Of a stretch of 11,934 bases of DNA, positions 1 through 6,895 are shown one piece after another. The DNA is from Chloroflexota bacterium (GTDB taxonomy: Bacteria; Chloroflexota; Dehalococcoidia; JACQTR01). Position 1 is the stretch's first letter. Each line of letters begins with the position of its first letter. The notes under the pieces were generated by a model that worked only from the letters and a program-made list of their open reading frames with translations, was not told the origin of the DNA and did no database searches. The stretch is taken from contig JACQTR010000188.1 in the NCBI GenBank assembly GCA_016210705.1, positions 1 to 11,934 of the forward strand, given 5' to 3'. The position numbers were made by a program, and so were the translations under genes.

Positions 1-706
1 CAATGTGGCGCAGGAATTGATGGCCCAGGCCTCGTCCCATGTGAGCCCCTTCTATAAGACCCGGTATATCGGCCATCACAAAAGGTTCCTTAGATTCCAC
101 CACCCCGAGGTTGGGCTCCTTAGTGGTGAAAGGATAGCGCCCTATTTTGGGTTGAGCCGCGGTAACCGCCGCCAGAAGCGTCGATTTGCCTACATTGGGA
201 TAGCCAATGATACCCACATCTGCCAACAGCTTAAGTTCCAAAAAGAGGTGGCCCGCCTCACCCGGCTCTCCCTTTTCTGCCACCCTCGGTACTTGATGAG
301 TAGCTGTGGCAAAGCGAGCATTGCCCCTTCCCCCTTTGCCTCCCCTGGCCACTAAAACTCTTTCGCCCTCTTTGTTTAAGTCAGCGATGAATATTCTCTC
401 CTTTGTTACCTCATCCTCCTTTTGAATCAAGGTTCCTATCGGCACCACGATAACCAAATCCTCGCCGTTTTTACCATGTCTATTTTTTCCCATTCCATTA
501 CCCCCTCTAGGCGCCCGAAAATTACGCCGATAGTGAAAACTACGGAGATCCTTAGCCATAGAAGCCGCTATTAGATAGACACTACCACCACCTCCCCCAT
601 CCCCACCATCAGGACCTCCCCGAGGCACAAACTTCTCCCGCCGGAAGCTTATAGCTCCGTCACCCCCAGGACCGCTTATGACATGGATGTTAGCAGTATC
701 AAACAA
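1..706 (-). CDS. obg: Obg/CgtA family GTPase (3' end cut by window edge)
   Basis: Obg is a GTPase that binds the 50S ribosomal subunit late in its assembly and links growth to (p)ppGpp; these roles are known for the family. The visible 235 residues contain the glycine-rich Obg fold (about 1-160, with SFRREKFVPRGGPDGGDGG at 20-38) and the start of the G domain: G1 GYPNVGKS at 168-175, switch I YPFTT at 191-195 and G3 DIPG at 213-216. G4, G5 and the C-terminal OCT domain lie outside the window. The start is a TTG at 704-706. It gives an N-terminus MFDTANIHV that matches the usual Obg beginning; the reading frame has a stop 11 codons upstream and no ATG or GTG between. Upstream, the ribosome binding site is weak. 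The gene begins inside the origin-like region after dnaA, on the same strand as dnaA. Confidence 0.96.
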   Translation of the reverse strand, partial: MFDTANIHVISGPGGDGAISFRREKFVPRGGPDGGDGGGGGSVYLIAASMAKDLRSFHYRRNFRAPRGGNGMGKNRHGKNGEDLVIVVPIGTLIQKEDEVTKERIFIADLNKEGERVLVARGGKGGRGNARFATATHQVPRVAEKGEPGEAGHLFLELKLLADVGIIGYPNVGKSTLLAAVTAAQPKIGRYPFTTKEPNLGVVESKEPFVMADIPGLIEGAHMGRGLGHQFLRHI

Positions 707-720
707 GATGGTTCCATTAA

Positions 721-778
721 GGCCTAATAAATTTAGTTATGATGAACTTGTTGATATGTATTTTAGTATAAGTAGTAA
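721..778. other. AT-rich candidate DNA unwinding element
   Basis: Over 721-780 only 16 of 60 bases are G or C (about 27%), in a window whose genes are clearly GC-rich. It abuts the trio-like element and ends 15 bp before the obg start codon. Any promoter serving obg from this side would therefore overlap it; TATACT on the minus strand at 765-770 is a possible -10, but no convincing -35 was found. Confidence 0.5.
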
Positions 779-790
779 CGGTGTGGATAG
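764..790 (-). promoter_or_regulatory. Reverse DnaA box with adjacent DnaA-trio-like element
   Basis: Bases 782-790 read CTATCCACA on the minus strand, one mismatch from TTATCCACA. After a GC-only spacer (779-781), the plus strand read 3' to 5' from 778 down to 764 gives AAT GAT GAA TAT GAT. Four of the five triplets fit the published DnaA-trio pattern 3'-[G/A]A[T/A]-5'. Box, short GC spacer and trios leading into AT-rich DNA is the order described for the basal unwinding system of Bacillus subtilis. The box points towards the AT-rich stretch. Confidence 0.55.
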
Positions 791-935
791 AGTTATATTA
801 GCCCGAACTGTAAGCAATTAGCTAGCAAGAATTGAGAGAGGATGGTGGAAAGTGGGAGGGATATTGTTTTTGGGTCGACGGCAAATGGCTGCTTCTAGAT
901 GTATGTTAACAAAACTTAACGTAATTCGTTTGGTA

Positions 936-944
936 TTATCCACA
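936..944 (+). promoter_or_regulatory. DnaA box (perfect TTATCCACA)
   Basis: Exact match to the high-affinity DnaA box. It is the leftmost of three boxes in the same orientation. A weaker 7/9 match (CAATTCACA, 943-951) overlaps its end and may be a low-affinity site. Confidence 0.85.
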
Positions 945-955
945 ATTCACAAGCT

Positions 956-964
956 TTATCCACA
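956..964 (+). promoter_or_regulatory. DnaA box (perfect TTATCCACA)
   Basis: A second exact DnaA box, starting 20 bp after the first, about two helical turns. The two sites therefore face the same side of the DNA, which favours cooperative DnaA binding. Confidence 0.85.
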
Positions 965-976
965 ATAATAGGACAG

Positions 977-985
977 TTTTCCACA
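977..985 (+). promoter_or_regulatory. DnaA box (one mismatch, TTTTCCACA)
   Basis: This box has one mismatch and starts 21 bp after the previous one, continuing the two-turn spacing. It ends 2 bp before the dnaA stop codon (complement of 988-990). Confidence 0.7.
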
Positions 986-987
986 AA

Positions 988-2355
988 TTACCTCGGGTGT
1001 GTCCCCTCGGCGTTAAGATGCTCCCTAATAACAATAAGGGCGCTGCGGAGGACGCCATTGCTCTCTAGCTCCTGGGAGATCTTATCGCAGCCATGTAGGA
1101 CGGTGCTATGGTCCCTGCCTCCTAGTTCGTCACCGATGGCAGAGAGGGATAATTGGCCCTCTTCTCTTAGAAGGTACATGGCAATATGCCGGGCGTGGGC
1201 TAAGGGTTGCCTTCTTTGTTTACCTTTTAAGTCTTCGGGATCAAGGCCAAAATGCTCAGCCACGGCGTCGATGATTTTAGCAGGGCTGGAGACCTTGCGC
1301 TGACTTCTAGGACCGCCGATATCCTCCAAAGCCCGGCTAGCTGTCTCTAAAGTAAGAGGAGTGCGGGTCAGCCGAGCAAAAGCGATGACTCTATTGATGG
1401 CTCCCTCCAATTGGCGGATATTGCTTTGGAAACGGCGGGCTATCAACTCCATCACCTCTCCGGGCAAGGCCATCTTCTGTTCCTCGGCCTTGGCGTGGAG
1501 GATGGCCAGCCTGGTTTCCCAATCCGGCGGCTGAAGGTCGGCGATGAGCCCCCACTCGAAGCGAGAACGGAGCCTCTCCTCTAGAATGGGCAGGGCCTTG
1601 GGGGTGCGATCACTGGTAAGAGCTATTTGATGGTGAGCACTGTGGAGTTCGTTGAAGGTGTGAAAGAATTCCTCCTGGGTTTGCTCCTTGCCGGCAATGA
1701 AGTGAATGTCGTCTATTAGGAGGAAGTCGGCGCTTCGGTATTTGCCACGAAATTCCTCGTTCTTTTTTTCGCGGATGGCCTGGATGAATTCGTTGGTGAA
1801 CTGCTCTGAGCTAACGTAGATCACCCGCAACCCTTGGGCTAGGGCGCGATGGCCTATGGCGTGGAGGATATGGGTCTTGCCTAACCCCGAAGCTCCATAG
1901 ATAAAGAGGGGGTTGTAGTTAACGCCAGGCTTCTCGGTCACCGCCCAAGCGGCGGCGTAAACCAGACGATTACAGCTCCCCACTATAAAGGCGTCGAAAG
2001 TATACTTGGGGTTTAGCCTAGGGCTAGGATAGGGAGATTTTCCTTTGTCCTCCCTTAGCCTGCCATCCCCAGAGCTGAGGATTATGCGAACCTCCGTGGG
2101 CTGCCCCATGACGCTAGTTAGGCTCTTTTTAATGAGCGATTTCAGCCGCTTCTCTAGATACTCGGTAGCGAAGGTGGTGGCAGCCCCCACCACAAAAACA
2201 TTATTCTCATATCCCAAAGGTACGGTATCCTTCAGCCAGGTATCGTAGTTGGGCCGGGTAACCATGAGCTGAAGCTGGCCCAGGGTAGCCTGCCAAATAT
2301 CTTTGGGTGTTCTTTCCGTGGCCTTCTCCTCAGACAAAGACGTACTTTCTACCAC
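988..2355 (-). CDS. dnaA: Chromosomal replication initiator protein DnaA
   Basis: DnaA binds DnaA boxes, assembles on the origin as an ATP-bound filament, melts DNA and helps load the helicase. The 455 residues show all four domains. Domain I is about 17-95 and a short linker runs to about 115. The AAA+ module follows, with Walker A GASGLGKT at 154-161, Walker B FLLIDD at 211-216, sensor 1 TSDR at 247-250 and the box VII arginine (R265 in RSRF). Domain IV carries the DNA-binding signature GGRDHSTVLHGCDKI at 412-426; Ser replaces the commoner Thr in HTTV. The start is GTG (2353-2355); an in-frame stop lies three codons upstream, so no longer protein is possible. No clear Shine-Dalgarno sequence precedes it, and a TTG at codon 7 is an alternative. 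Origin-like sequence follows directly after the stop codon. Confidence 0.98.
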   Translation of the reverse strand: MVESTSLSEEKATERTPKDIWQATLGQLQLMVTRPNYDTWLKDTVPLGYENNVFVVGAATTFATEYLEKRLKSLIKKSLTSVMGQPTEVRIILSSGDGRLREDKGKSPYPSPRLNPKYTFDAFIVGSCNRLVYAAAWAVTEKPGVNYNPLFIYGASGLGKTHILHAIGHRALAQGLRVIYVSSEQFTNEFIQAIREKKNEEFRGKYRSADFLLIDDIHFIAGKEQTQEEFFHTFNELHSAHHQIALTSDRTPKALPILEERLRSRFEWGLIADLQPPDWETRLAILHAKAEEQKMALPGEVMELIARRFQSNIRQLEGAINRVIAFARLTRTPLTLETASRALEDIGGPRSQRKVSSPAKIIDAVAEHFGLDPEDLKGKQRRQPLAHARHIAMYLLREEGQLSLSAIGDELGGRDHSTVLHGCDKISQELESNGVLRSALIVIREHLNAEGTHPR

Positions 2356-2533
2356 TAGGAGCTAGACCGTGCCCGGGGGACAAACCCCGTGTTGCTTGGT
2401 GGAGATATAGGGTTCAATATAGAAGGGTGTCTTCCATATGAGCGAGAAGCCAGGCTGCCCCACTATTGACCTTATGAAAGGTTCCACAGGCATCATGAAA
2501 GGGGACGGAAAATAAGTTAAGATGACAATAATC

Positions 2534-2562
2534 AAGTTAGCAGGAAAGCTTAGGGCTGTCAA
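2534..2562 (-). promoter_or_regulatory. Possible leftward promoter for dnaA
   Basis: On the minus strand a perfect -35 hexamer TTGACA (complement of 2557-2562) is followed after 17 bp by TAACTT (complement of 2534-2539), which matches only three of six positions of TATAAT. If used, the dnaA mRNA would have a leader of roughly 170 nt. The weak -10 keeps this tentative. Confidence 0.3.
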
Positions 2563-2607
2563 GGTGTTTTTGGCCCGTTTTGGTATGAGTTTTGAAAAGA
2601 TTTTAGC

Positions 2608-2636
2608 TTGCCTTTGAAAGGCTATTTTCATATAAT
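2608..2636 (+). promoter_or_regulatory. Rightward promoter of the glycosyltransferase operon
   Basis: A perfect -10 TATAAT at 2631-2636 lies 17 bp after TTGCCT at 2608-2613, which matches four of six -35 positions. Transcription would start near 2643, leaving a short leader of about 17 nt. That leader holds the purine-rich ribosome binding site GGGAAGGG (2646-2653), 6 nt before the GTG start. Confidence 0.65.
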
Positions 2637-2659
2637 GAGGCCCTAGGGAAGGGTCTTCC

Positions 2660-3712
2660 GTGCAGTTCAGTGGATCTTCACAGCCGGTAATCTATCATCG
2701 TGGCCTGGAGCTTTCGGTGGTGATCCCTGTCTTCAATGAGCGGGAAAGCCTCTCGCTGCTTCACGAGGGTATAAGTCGGGTCTTGTCTGGCAGGAGGTAT
2801 GAGATCCTGTTCGTGGACGATGGCAGTAGTGATGGATCAGCAGCCGTCTTGGACAGTTTATGTTGGGGAGATCCCCTGGTAAGGGTGCTGCGCTTGAGGC
2901 GCAATTTTGGCAAGGCTGAGGCTTTAGCCATCGGCTTTAAGGAGGCCCAGGGCCAGGTGGTGGTGACCATGGATGGGGACCTCCAGGATGACCCTGAGGA
3001 CATCCCTCGTCTTCTGGCCCTCATCGATCAAGGTTACGATCTGGTTAGTGGCTGGAAGGTTCACCGACGTGATCCGCTTTCCAAGAGGCTTCCCTCCCGA
3101 CTTTTCAACTGGGTCACAGGAAGGTTGAGCGGTCTTCCCCTCCACGATATTAATAGCGGTCTAAAGGCTTATCGCCGCCAGGTGATTCAAGACCTCCCCA
3201 TCTATGGCGAACAGCATCGCTTTATTCCTGTTTTGGCCTATTGGCGTGGCTTCCGGGTGGGGGAGATTGGGGTAACTCATCACCCTCGGAACTTTGGCAA
3301 ATCAAAATTCGGAGCCTGGAGATTTTTGGCGGGATTTCTTGACCTTTTTACAGTGCTTTTTCTAACCCGGTTTCGGTGGAAGCCTTTACACCTCTTCGGT
3401 TCGGTGGGGTTTATTTTCTTTCTGGTTGGGGTTCTTATCAACGTCTACCTTACCTATCTTTGGTTCGGGGGAGAGCGGATTGGCACCCGCCCCCTGCTTC
3501 AATTGGGTGTGCTTCTCATGGTGGTGGGGGTTCAGTTCCTCAGTTTGGGCCTCTTGGGGGAGATGATCACCTCCTCCACCGCCCATACCCAAGAGAAGGG
3601 CCGCTTCTACGAGGCCATAGATTCTCCTTTGACTACCCTCGTCCCCAGTGGGGCTATTGGTGAGGAGGGGAGCCATGGAGAGAACCCTGGGCAGGGTGAG
3701 ACTACCACGTGA
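2660..3712 (+). CDS. GT2-family membrane glycosyltransferase (DPM1/GtrB/ArnC-like)
   Basis: Likely transfers a sugar from a nucleotide-sugar donor to a polyprenyl-phosphate carrier at the inner face of the membrane; this is known for the family, while the sugar here is unknown. The 350 residues begin with the GT-A fold: VVIPVFNE at 20-27, DDGSSDGS at 53-60, the metal/donor motif TMDGDLQDDPED at 103-114 and NSGLKAYRR at 165-173. Two membrane segments follow at about 245-267 and 279-302, with a polar tail. This layout is usual for polyprenyl-phosphate glycosyltransferases. The GTG start is supported by GGGAAGGG 6 nt upstream and by a promoter ending at 2636. Its last 4 nt overlap the next gene, a methyltransferase, so the two are probably translated together. 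The downstream DUF2079 protein could use the lipid-linked sugar, but that is inference. Confidence 0.9.
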   Translation: MQFSGSSQPVIYHRGLELSVVIPVFNERESLSLLHEGISRVLSGRRYEILFVDDGSSDGSAAVLDSLCWGDPLVRVLRLRRNFGKAEALAIGFKEAQGQVVVTMDGDLQDDPEDIPRLLALIDQGYDLVSGWKVHRRDPLSKRLPSRLFNWVTGRLSGLPLHDINSGLKAYRRQVIQDLPIYGEQHRFIPVLAYWRGFRVGEIGVTHHPRNFGKSKFGAWRFLAGFLDLFTVLFLTRFRWKPLHLFGSVGFIFFLVGVLINVYLTYLWFGGERIGTRPLLQLGVLLMVVGVQFLSLGLLGEMITSSTAHTQEKGRFYEAIDSPLTTLVPSGAIGEEGSHGENPGQGETTT

Positions 3713-4365
3713 TCGCCACCAGCCGCAATTATGAGAAATATACCAATCCTAGCCCTCTTCAACGCTGGTTTATGGCACGCTTCCTGCGCAGGGTGGCTGC
3801 CTTGGTGGCTGAATCGCTACCTGCCCTAGTCTCTCCCGAGCCAGCGCGAGTTTTGGATGTAGGATGTGGCGAGGGATTTGTTATCGATTTCTTAAGACCT
3901 TGTTTTCCTAACCTTTCTTTCTACGGGATTGATGCAAGCTTATTAGCTTTGGCTGGGGCCCACCGGAGAGAAGTCCCCCTCCTCCAAAGCGACGCCACAT
4001 TTCTTCCTTTTCTCTCCCAGAGCTTCGACCTGGTGCTATGCCTGGAGGTGCTGGAGCATTTGCCTGCCTTCGAGTTAGCTTTGGAGGAACTAAAGCGGGT
4101 GAGCACCGGCCACATCCTCCTTAGTGTCCCCAATCAACCCCTTTTCGCTATAGCTAATTTGTTACGGGGCAAAAACTGGGGCACTGGGGGAGATGATCCG
4201 GAGCACGTTCATCATTGGCGGGGGCGACGCTTTGTGGCTTTGGTTAGAGAAAGGCTGGCGGTACGACGGGTGGTATATTCTTTTCCTTGGGTTTTAGTTT
4301 TGGCCGATCATAGCGTTGAGAGCAAAGGGTTGGCCCCAATGGCAGCTAAGGGAGGTGTTGTATGA
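3709..4365 (+). CDS. Class I SAM-dependent methyltransferase
   Basis: Predicted to transfer a methyl group from S-adenosylmethionine to an unidentified acceptor. The 218 residues have a Rossmann-type methyltransferase core (Methyltransf_11/25-like): motif I VLDVGCGEG at 48-56, acidic motif II GID at 73-75, a DAT segment at 95-97 and the post-motif FDLVLCLEVLEHL at 106-118, then LSVPNQP at 138-144. No membrane segment is apparent. The GTG start overlaps the glycosyltransferase stop by 4 nt, and its own stop overlaps the next ATG by 4 nt. It therefore sits in a translationally coupled trio. The neighbours suggest a glycan, glycolipid or polyprenol-linked acceptor, but the sequence does not show this. 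Confidence 0.88.
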   Translation: MIATSRNYEKYTNPSPLQRWFMARFLRRVAALVAESLPALVSPEPARVLDVGCGEGFVIDFLRPCFPNLSFYGIDASLLALAGAHRREVPLLQSDATFLPFLSQSFDLVLCLEVLEHLPAFELALEELKRVSTGHILLSVPNQPLFAIANLLRGKNWGTGGDDPEHVHHWRGRRFVALVRERLAVRRVVYSFPWVLVLADHSVESKGLAPMAAKGGVV

Positions 4366-4820
4366 AAAGGTTGTATCGTAGCGAGACAGAGCGCATGGTG
4401 GCTGGCATCTGTGGCGGTCTGGCCGAGTATTTCGATATAGATCCAGTTCTAGTGCGCCTGGCCTTTGTGCTCCTGGCCTTTGCCAGCGGCATTGGGATTA
4501 TCGCTTATCTGGTATTATGGCTCATCATGCCGCCGCACTCGAAAGTGGGGATATCCCCAGCGGAGATAATAAAGGAGAATATGACCGATGTTAGGGAGAG
4601 GACCCAGGAGCTGGCAGCGGAGTTTCGCAGCGCCCTGGCAGGTAAGCCCAGTGAGGGCGATGCTCGCCGCCCCCGTCGCGTGTGGGGGCTGGCGTTTATT
4701 TTATTGGGGGTTATCCTCCTGTTGAGCAATCTCGGCCTTTTCGGATGGTTCAGCTTGGGTAGGCTGTGGCCCCTTATCCTTATATTCTTAGGCCTTATTT
4801 TCTTGTGGAGACGGGAGTAG
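4362..4820 (+). CDS. PspC-domain membrane protein
   Basis: PspC-domain proteins are small membrane proteins connected in several bacteria with envelope-stress sensing; the specific role here is unknown. Residues 1-58 form the PspC domain (MKRLYRSETERMVAGICGGL, then a membrane helix at about 33-56). A charged segment at about 60-105, probably partly helical, leads to two further hydrophobic stretches at about 107-123 and 134-149, ending in a basic LWRRE tail. The C-terminal part resembles the LiaI/LiaF-type or DUF5668-like membrane region; I am less sure of that. The ATG start is well supported by GGGAGG at 4350-4355, 6 nt upstream, and overlaps the methyltransferase stop. No pspA or pspB neighbour is present in the window. 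Confidence 0.88.
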   Translation: MKRLYRSETERMVAGICGGLAEYFDIDPVLVRLAFVLLAFASGIGIIAYLVLWLIMPPHSKVGISPAEIIKENMTDVRERTQELAAEFRSALAGKPSEGDARRPRRVWGLAFILLGVILLLSNLGLFGWFSLGRLWPLILIFLGLIFLWRRE

Positions 4821-4822
4821 TA

Positions 4823-4868
4823 AGCCCGGCGCTGAGCTAGGCGAGGGCTATGCCTCAGCTCTCGGGCT
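4823..4868 (+). promoter_or_regulatory. RNA hairpin enclosing the DUF2079 start site
   Basis: The mRNA can fold with an outer stem AGCCCG (4823-4828) / CGGGCT (4863-4868) and an inner stem GAGCTAGGC (4834-4842) / GCCTCAGCTC (4852-4861, one bulged C). The apical loop 4843-4851 contains GAGGG and the first two bases of the ATG. It may tune translation of the membrane protein or separate it from the pspC-like gene. No T-run follows, so it is not an intrinsic terminator. Confidence 0.4.
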
Positions 4869-6829
4869 CCATCGGCTGGCGTCAAGCCCGGGCCGAAGAG
4901 GCCCGCCGGCGGCCATTATTGGGGGAAAGCACCCTTGTCCCTTGGTTTACTTACATCATCGTGGCCCTCTACGCCCTAACCTTCGCCTACCTCAGCATAC
5001 TAAAACACGATAGCTACAACACCAACGCCTTCGACTTGGGCAACATGGATCAGGCGGCTTGGAATACTGCCCAGGGGCGCTGGTTCGAGTTTTCCAATTG
5101 GGAAGGGGCGGATACACGGTTGGCTGCCCATGTGGAGCCCATCTTCATCCCCATTGCCCAGCTCTACCATCTTTACTCCAGCCCTGAAACTCTCCTTGTT
5201 TTGCAGGCAGTGGTGGTTTCCCTGGGGGCTTTGCCCGCTTTCTGGCTGGCTAGGGATAAACTTAAGAACAATTTCGCCGCTCTGGCTTTCGCCTCCGCCT
5301 ACCTTCTAGCTCCTGCCCTGGAGGTGGCCACCCTAGCCGATTTCCATCCCGTGGCCTTGGCTTCCAGCTTTTTGCTCTTTGCCTTCTATTTTCTTGACAA
5401 AAGGAGGTACATCCCCTTTTTCATTATGGCGGTGTTGGCCATGGCCACCAAAGAGCAGGTGCCCCTGGCAGTGATGGCTATGGGTCTTTATATAGCCTTG
5501 GTTCAGCGCAATCGTAAGATGGGGGGGATTACGGCCTTGGTGGCTTTCCTTTGGCTGGTGGTGGCCTTTGGGGTTATCATCCCTCACTATAACCCTCAGC
5601 GGGAGTCCCCTTACCTGAGCCGATACGATCGATTAGGAGATAGCCCTGGGCAGATCATGATTAGCTCCATTACCCAGCCCGGGAAGGTCGTCTCGGAGCT
5701 AACTAGACCCACCAAGGTGGAGTATGTTGTGAGCCTGCTGAAGCCCTTGGTTTTCCTTCCCCTCCTCAGCCCTTGGACTCTAACTTTTGCCCTCCCCGAG
5801 CTGGGGATAAATCTCTTGAGTAACTTCCCTGAGATGCATAGTGGAAAGTGGCATTATGGGGCCGTTCTTGTACCTTTTTTGATAATCAGCGCCATATTGG
5901 GGGCCCGCCTCTTGGTGAGCCAGGGAGAGCGAATATCCCCTAAACTGGGGCGTTTCTTAGTTTACGTCTTGTCTTTAGCTATACTGGTTTCTAGTCTGGT
6001 GAGCTATTATCGTGAGGTCTTTTTACCCCTGAAGGATCATCTGCCAGTGGTGACGGATCGAAACCGCCTAGCAACCTCCCTAGAGGCTATGATTCCCAAA
6101 GAGGCTGCGCTATCTATTAGCTCCACCCTTAACCCCCATCTAAGCCAACGCCAGCGCCTTTATCTATTCCCCCGGGTGGATGACGCCGAGTATATCTTTA
6201 TTGATGTGACCGCCACCCCTTACCCTATCGATTCCGCTAACCAGCAGTGGCGGCTGATGGGGCTCCTAGAGAGTGGACAATGGGGAGTGGCGGCGGCACG
6301 GGACGGCTATTTGCTATTGAAGAAGGGGGCCAAAGAAAAAGAGATCCCCGACGAGTTTTACGGCTTCGTCAAGGACTCTAACCTATCTATTCAACAACCG
6401 GCGGGGGTCGTTTTTGGCCAGAAGCTGCGCCTGTTGGGCTTTAGCTTTCATCCCAACGGCATCCTCCACGGCAAAGACCCGTATACTAAGGTGACGCTTT
6501 ATTGGGAGGCGATAAGTCCGATGGCGGAGGACTATCGGATGGCCCTTTACACTATCGCCGAATCGGGAGCCTTGGTGGATAGCAGCGCCTCTCACCCAGC
6601 CACTCTTTGGTACCCTACCTCACGCTGGCAACCAAGGGAGGTCGTCAAGGTGGAGGCTGAGCTCCGTTTGGGGGATAGCCGGCGTGTCGATATTCTTCTA
6701 GGGGTGGTGGGGGGGGGAAGTTTAGGGGATAGAAGCGCACGCCTTATACCCGACAATAGTAGCGCGCCATCCCTGGAGCTGAGACAGGGTGAGACCCTGG
6801 TGAAGCTAGCGGAGTTGCGGGCGCAATAA
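4850..6829 (+). CDS. DUF2079 polytopic membrane protein with C-terminal beta-sandwich-like domain
   Basis: An integral membrane protein of unknown function; the DUF2079 family resembles GT-C-type glycosyltransferases, so a lipid-linked sugar donor is conceivable. The 659 residues start with a basic leader and a first membrane helix at about 31-51, then the family hallmark FDLGNMDQAAWNTAQGR (61-77) and HVEPIFIPIAQLYHLYSSPE (94-113). Several hydrophobic segments continue to about 385. A soluble tail from about 515 has the pattern RLLGFSF (527-533), VTLYWEAISPMAEDY (548-562) and YPTSRWQPREVV (588-599). I associate this pattern with an extracytoplasmic sandwich domain common in Chloroflexota proteins. 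The ATG lies in a hairpin loop with GAGGG only 2-3 nt upstream, so the start is less certain than most; TTG at codon 24 is an alternative. A run of nine G (6709-6717) lies near the 3' end. Confidence 0.85.
   Translation: MPQLSGSIGWRQARAEEARRRPLLGESTLVPWFTYIIVALYALTFAYLSILKHDSYNTNAFDLGNMDQAAWNTAQGRWFEFSNWEGADTRLAAHVEPIFIPIAQLYHLYSSPETLLVLQAVVVSLGALPAFWLARDKLKNNFAALAFASAYLLAPALEVATLADFHPVALASSFLLFAFYFLDKRRYIPFFIMAVLAMATKEQVPLAVMAMGLYIALVQRNRKMGGITALVAFLWLVVAFGVIIPHYNPQRESPYLSRYDRLGDSPGQIMISSITQPGKVVSELTRPTKVEYVVSLLKPLVFLPLLSPWTLTFALPELGINLLSNFPEMHSGKWHYGAVLVPFLIISAILGARLLVSQGERISPKLGRFLVYVLSLAILVSSLVSYYREVFLPLKDHLPVVTDRNRLATSLEAMIPKEAALSISSTLNPHLSQRQRLYLFPRVDDAEYIFIDVTATPYPIDSANQQWRLMGLLESGQWGVAAARDGYLLLKKGAKEKEIPDEFYGFVKDSNLSIQQPAGVVFGQKLRLLGFSFHPNGILHGKDPYTKVTLYWEAISPMAEDYRMALYTIAESGALVDSSASHPATLWYPTSRWQPREVVKVEAELRLGDSRRVDILLGVVGGGSLGDRSARLIPDNSSAPSLELRQGETLVKLAELRAQ
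6709..6717 (+). repeat. Homopolymer tract of nine G in the DUF2079 gene
   Basis: Nine consecutive G bases encode part of VVGGGS near residue 620. A one-base slip would change the last 40 or so residues of the protein. It could be a slippage-prone site or simply a chance run in GC-rich sequence. Confidence 0.6.
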
Positions 6830-6862
6830 GCGAACTATGGCGACTACTTGCCAAAGATTTAC

Positions 6863-6887
6863 TATAATGCTCAGAAATACAAGGAGG
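6863..6887 (+). promoter_or_regulatory. Probable pyrE -10 element and strong ribosome binding site
   Basis: A perfect TATAAT lies at 6863-6868 in the 66-bp gap after the DUF2079 gene. No good -35 occurs 16-19 bp upstream, so the promoter is possible rather than sure. The ribosome binding site AAGGAGG (6881-6887) is ideal, 8 nt before the ATG at 6896, and fixes the pyrE start. Confidence 0.5.
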
Positions 6888-6895
6888 CTGTGTAA

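Larger units (their letters stand above)
707..987. other. oriC: Candidate chromosomal replication origin (oriC)
   Basis: This 281-bp non-coding stretch lies between the 3' end of dnaA and the start of obg. It holds two perfect DnaA boxes (TTATCCACA), one box with a single mismatch in the same orientation, and one box with a single mismatch on the other strand beside a trio-like element. The segment 721-780 has only 16 G or C in 60 bases, far below the surrounding genes, and is a candidate unwinding element. Placement next to dnaA is the usual bacterial arrangement, although dnaN commonly takes the position held here by obg. Origin function is inferred from these signals and was not tested. 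Confidence 0.8.
2356..2659. other. Divergent intergenic region between dnaA and the glycosyltransferase operon
   Basis: This 304-bp region separates two divergent genes. It holds a convincing rightward promoter next to the glycosyltransferase and a weak leftward candidate for dnaA. I found no DnaA box matching TTATNCACA on either strand, so dnaA self-regulation through boxes is not evident here. An 89-codon minus-strand reading frame (2362-2631) fills most of it but overlaps the rightward promoter and resembles nothing I recognise; I treat it as non-coding. Confidence 0.6.

Noticed and set aside
5..355. Plus-strand reading frame of 116 codons
   Set aside because: It is antisense to obg, whose minus-strand frame has complete Obg and GTPase motifs across the same bases.
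792..820. Minus-strand TATAAC as an obg promoter
   Set aside because: The hexamer is close to consensus, but no acceptable -35 occurs 16-18 bp away.
707..987. CRISPR, tRNA or small-RNA gene in the origin region
   Set aside because: The repeated TTATCCACA units are DnaA boxes; no spacer-repeat array or cloverleaf was found.
2362..2631. Minus-strand reading frame of 89 codons just upstream of dnaA
   Set aside because: It resembles no family I know, is not the rpmH that often lies near dnaA, begins in the -10 element of the divergent promoter, and has no good ribosome binding site.
5521..5527. Run of seven G in the DUF2079 gene
   Set aside because: It is shorter than the G9 tract and encodes an ordinary Met-Gly-Gly; chance is sufficient in GC-rich sequence.
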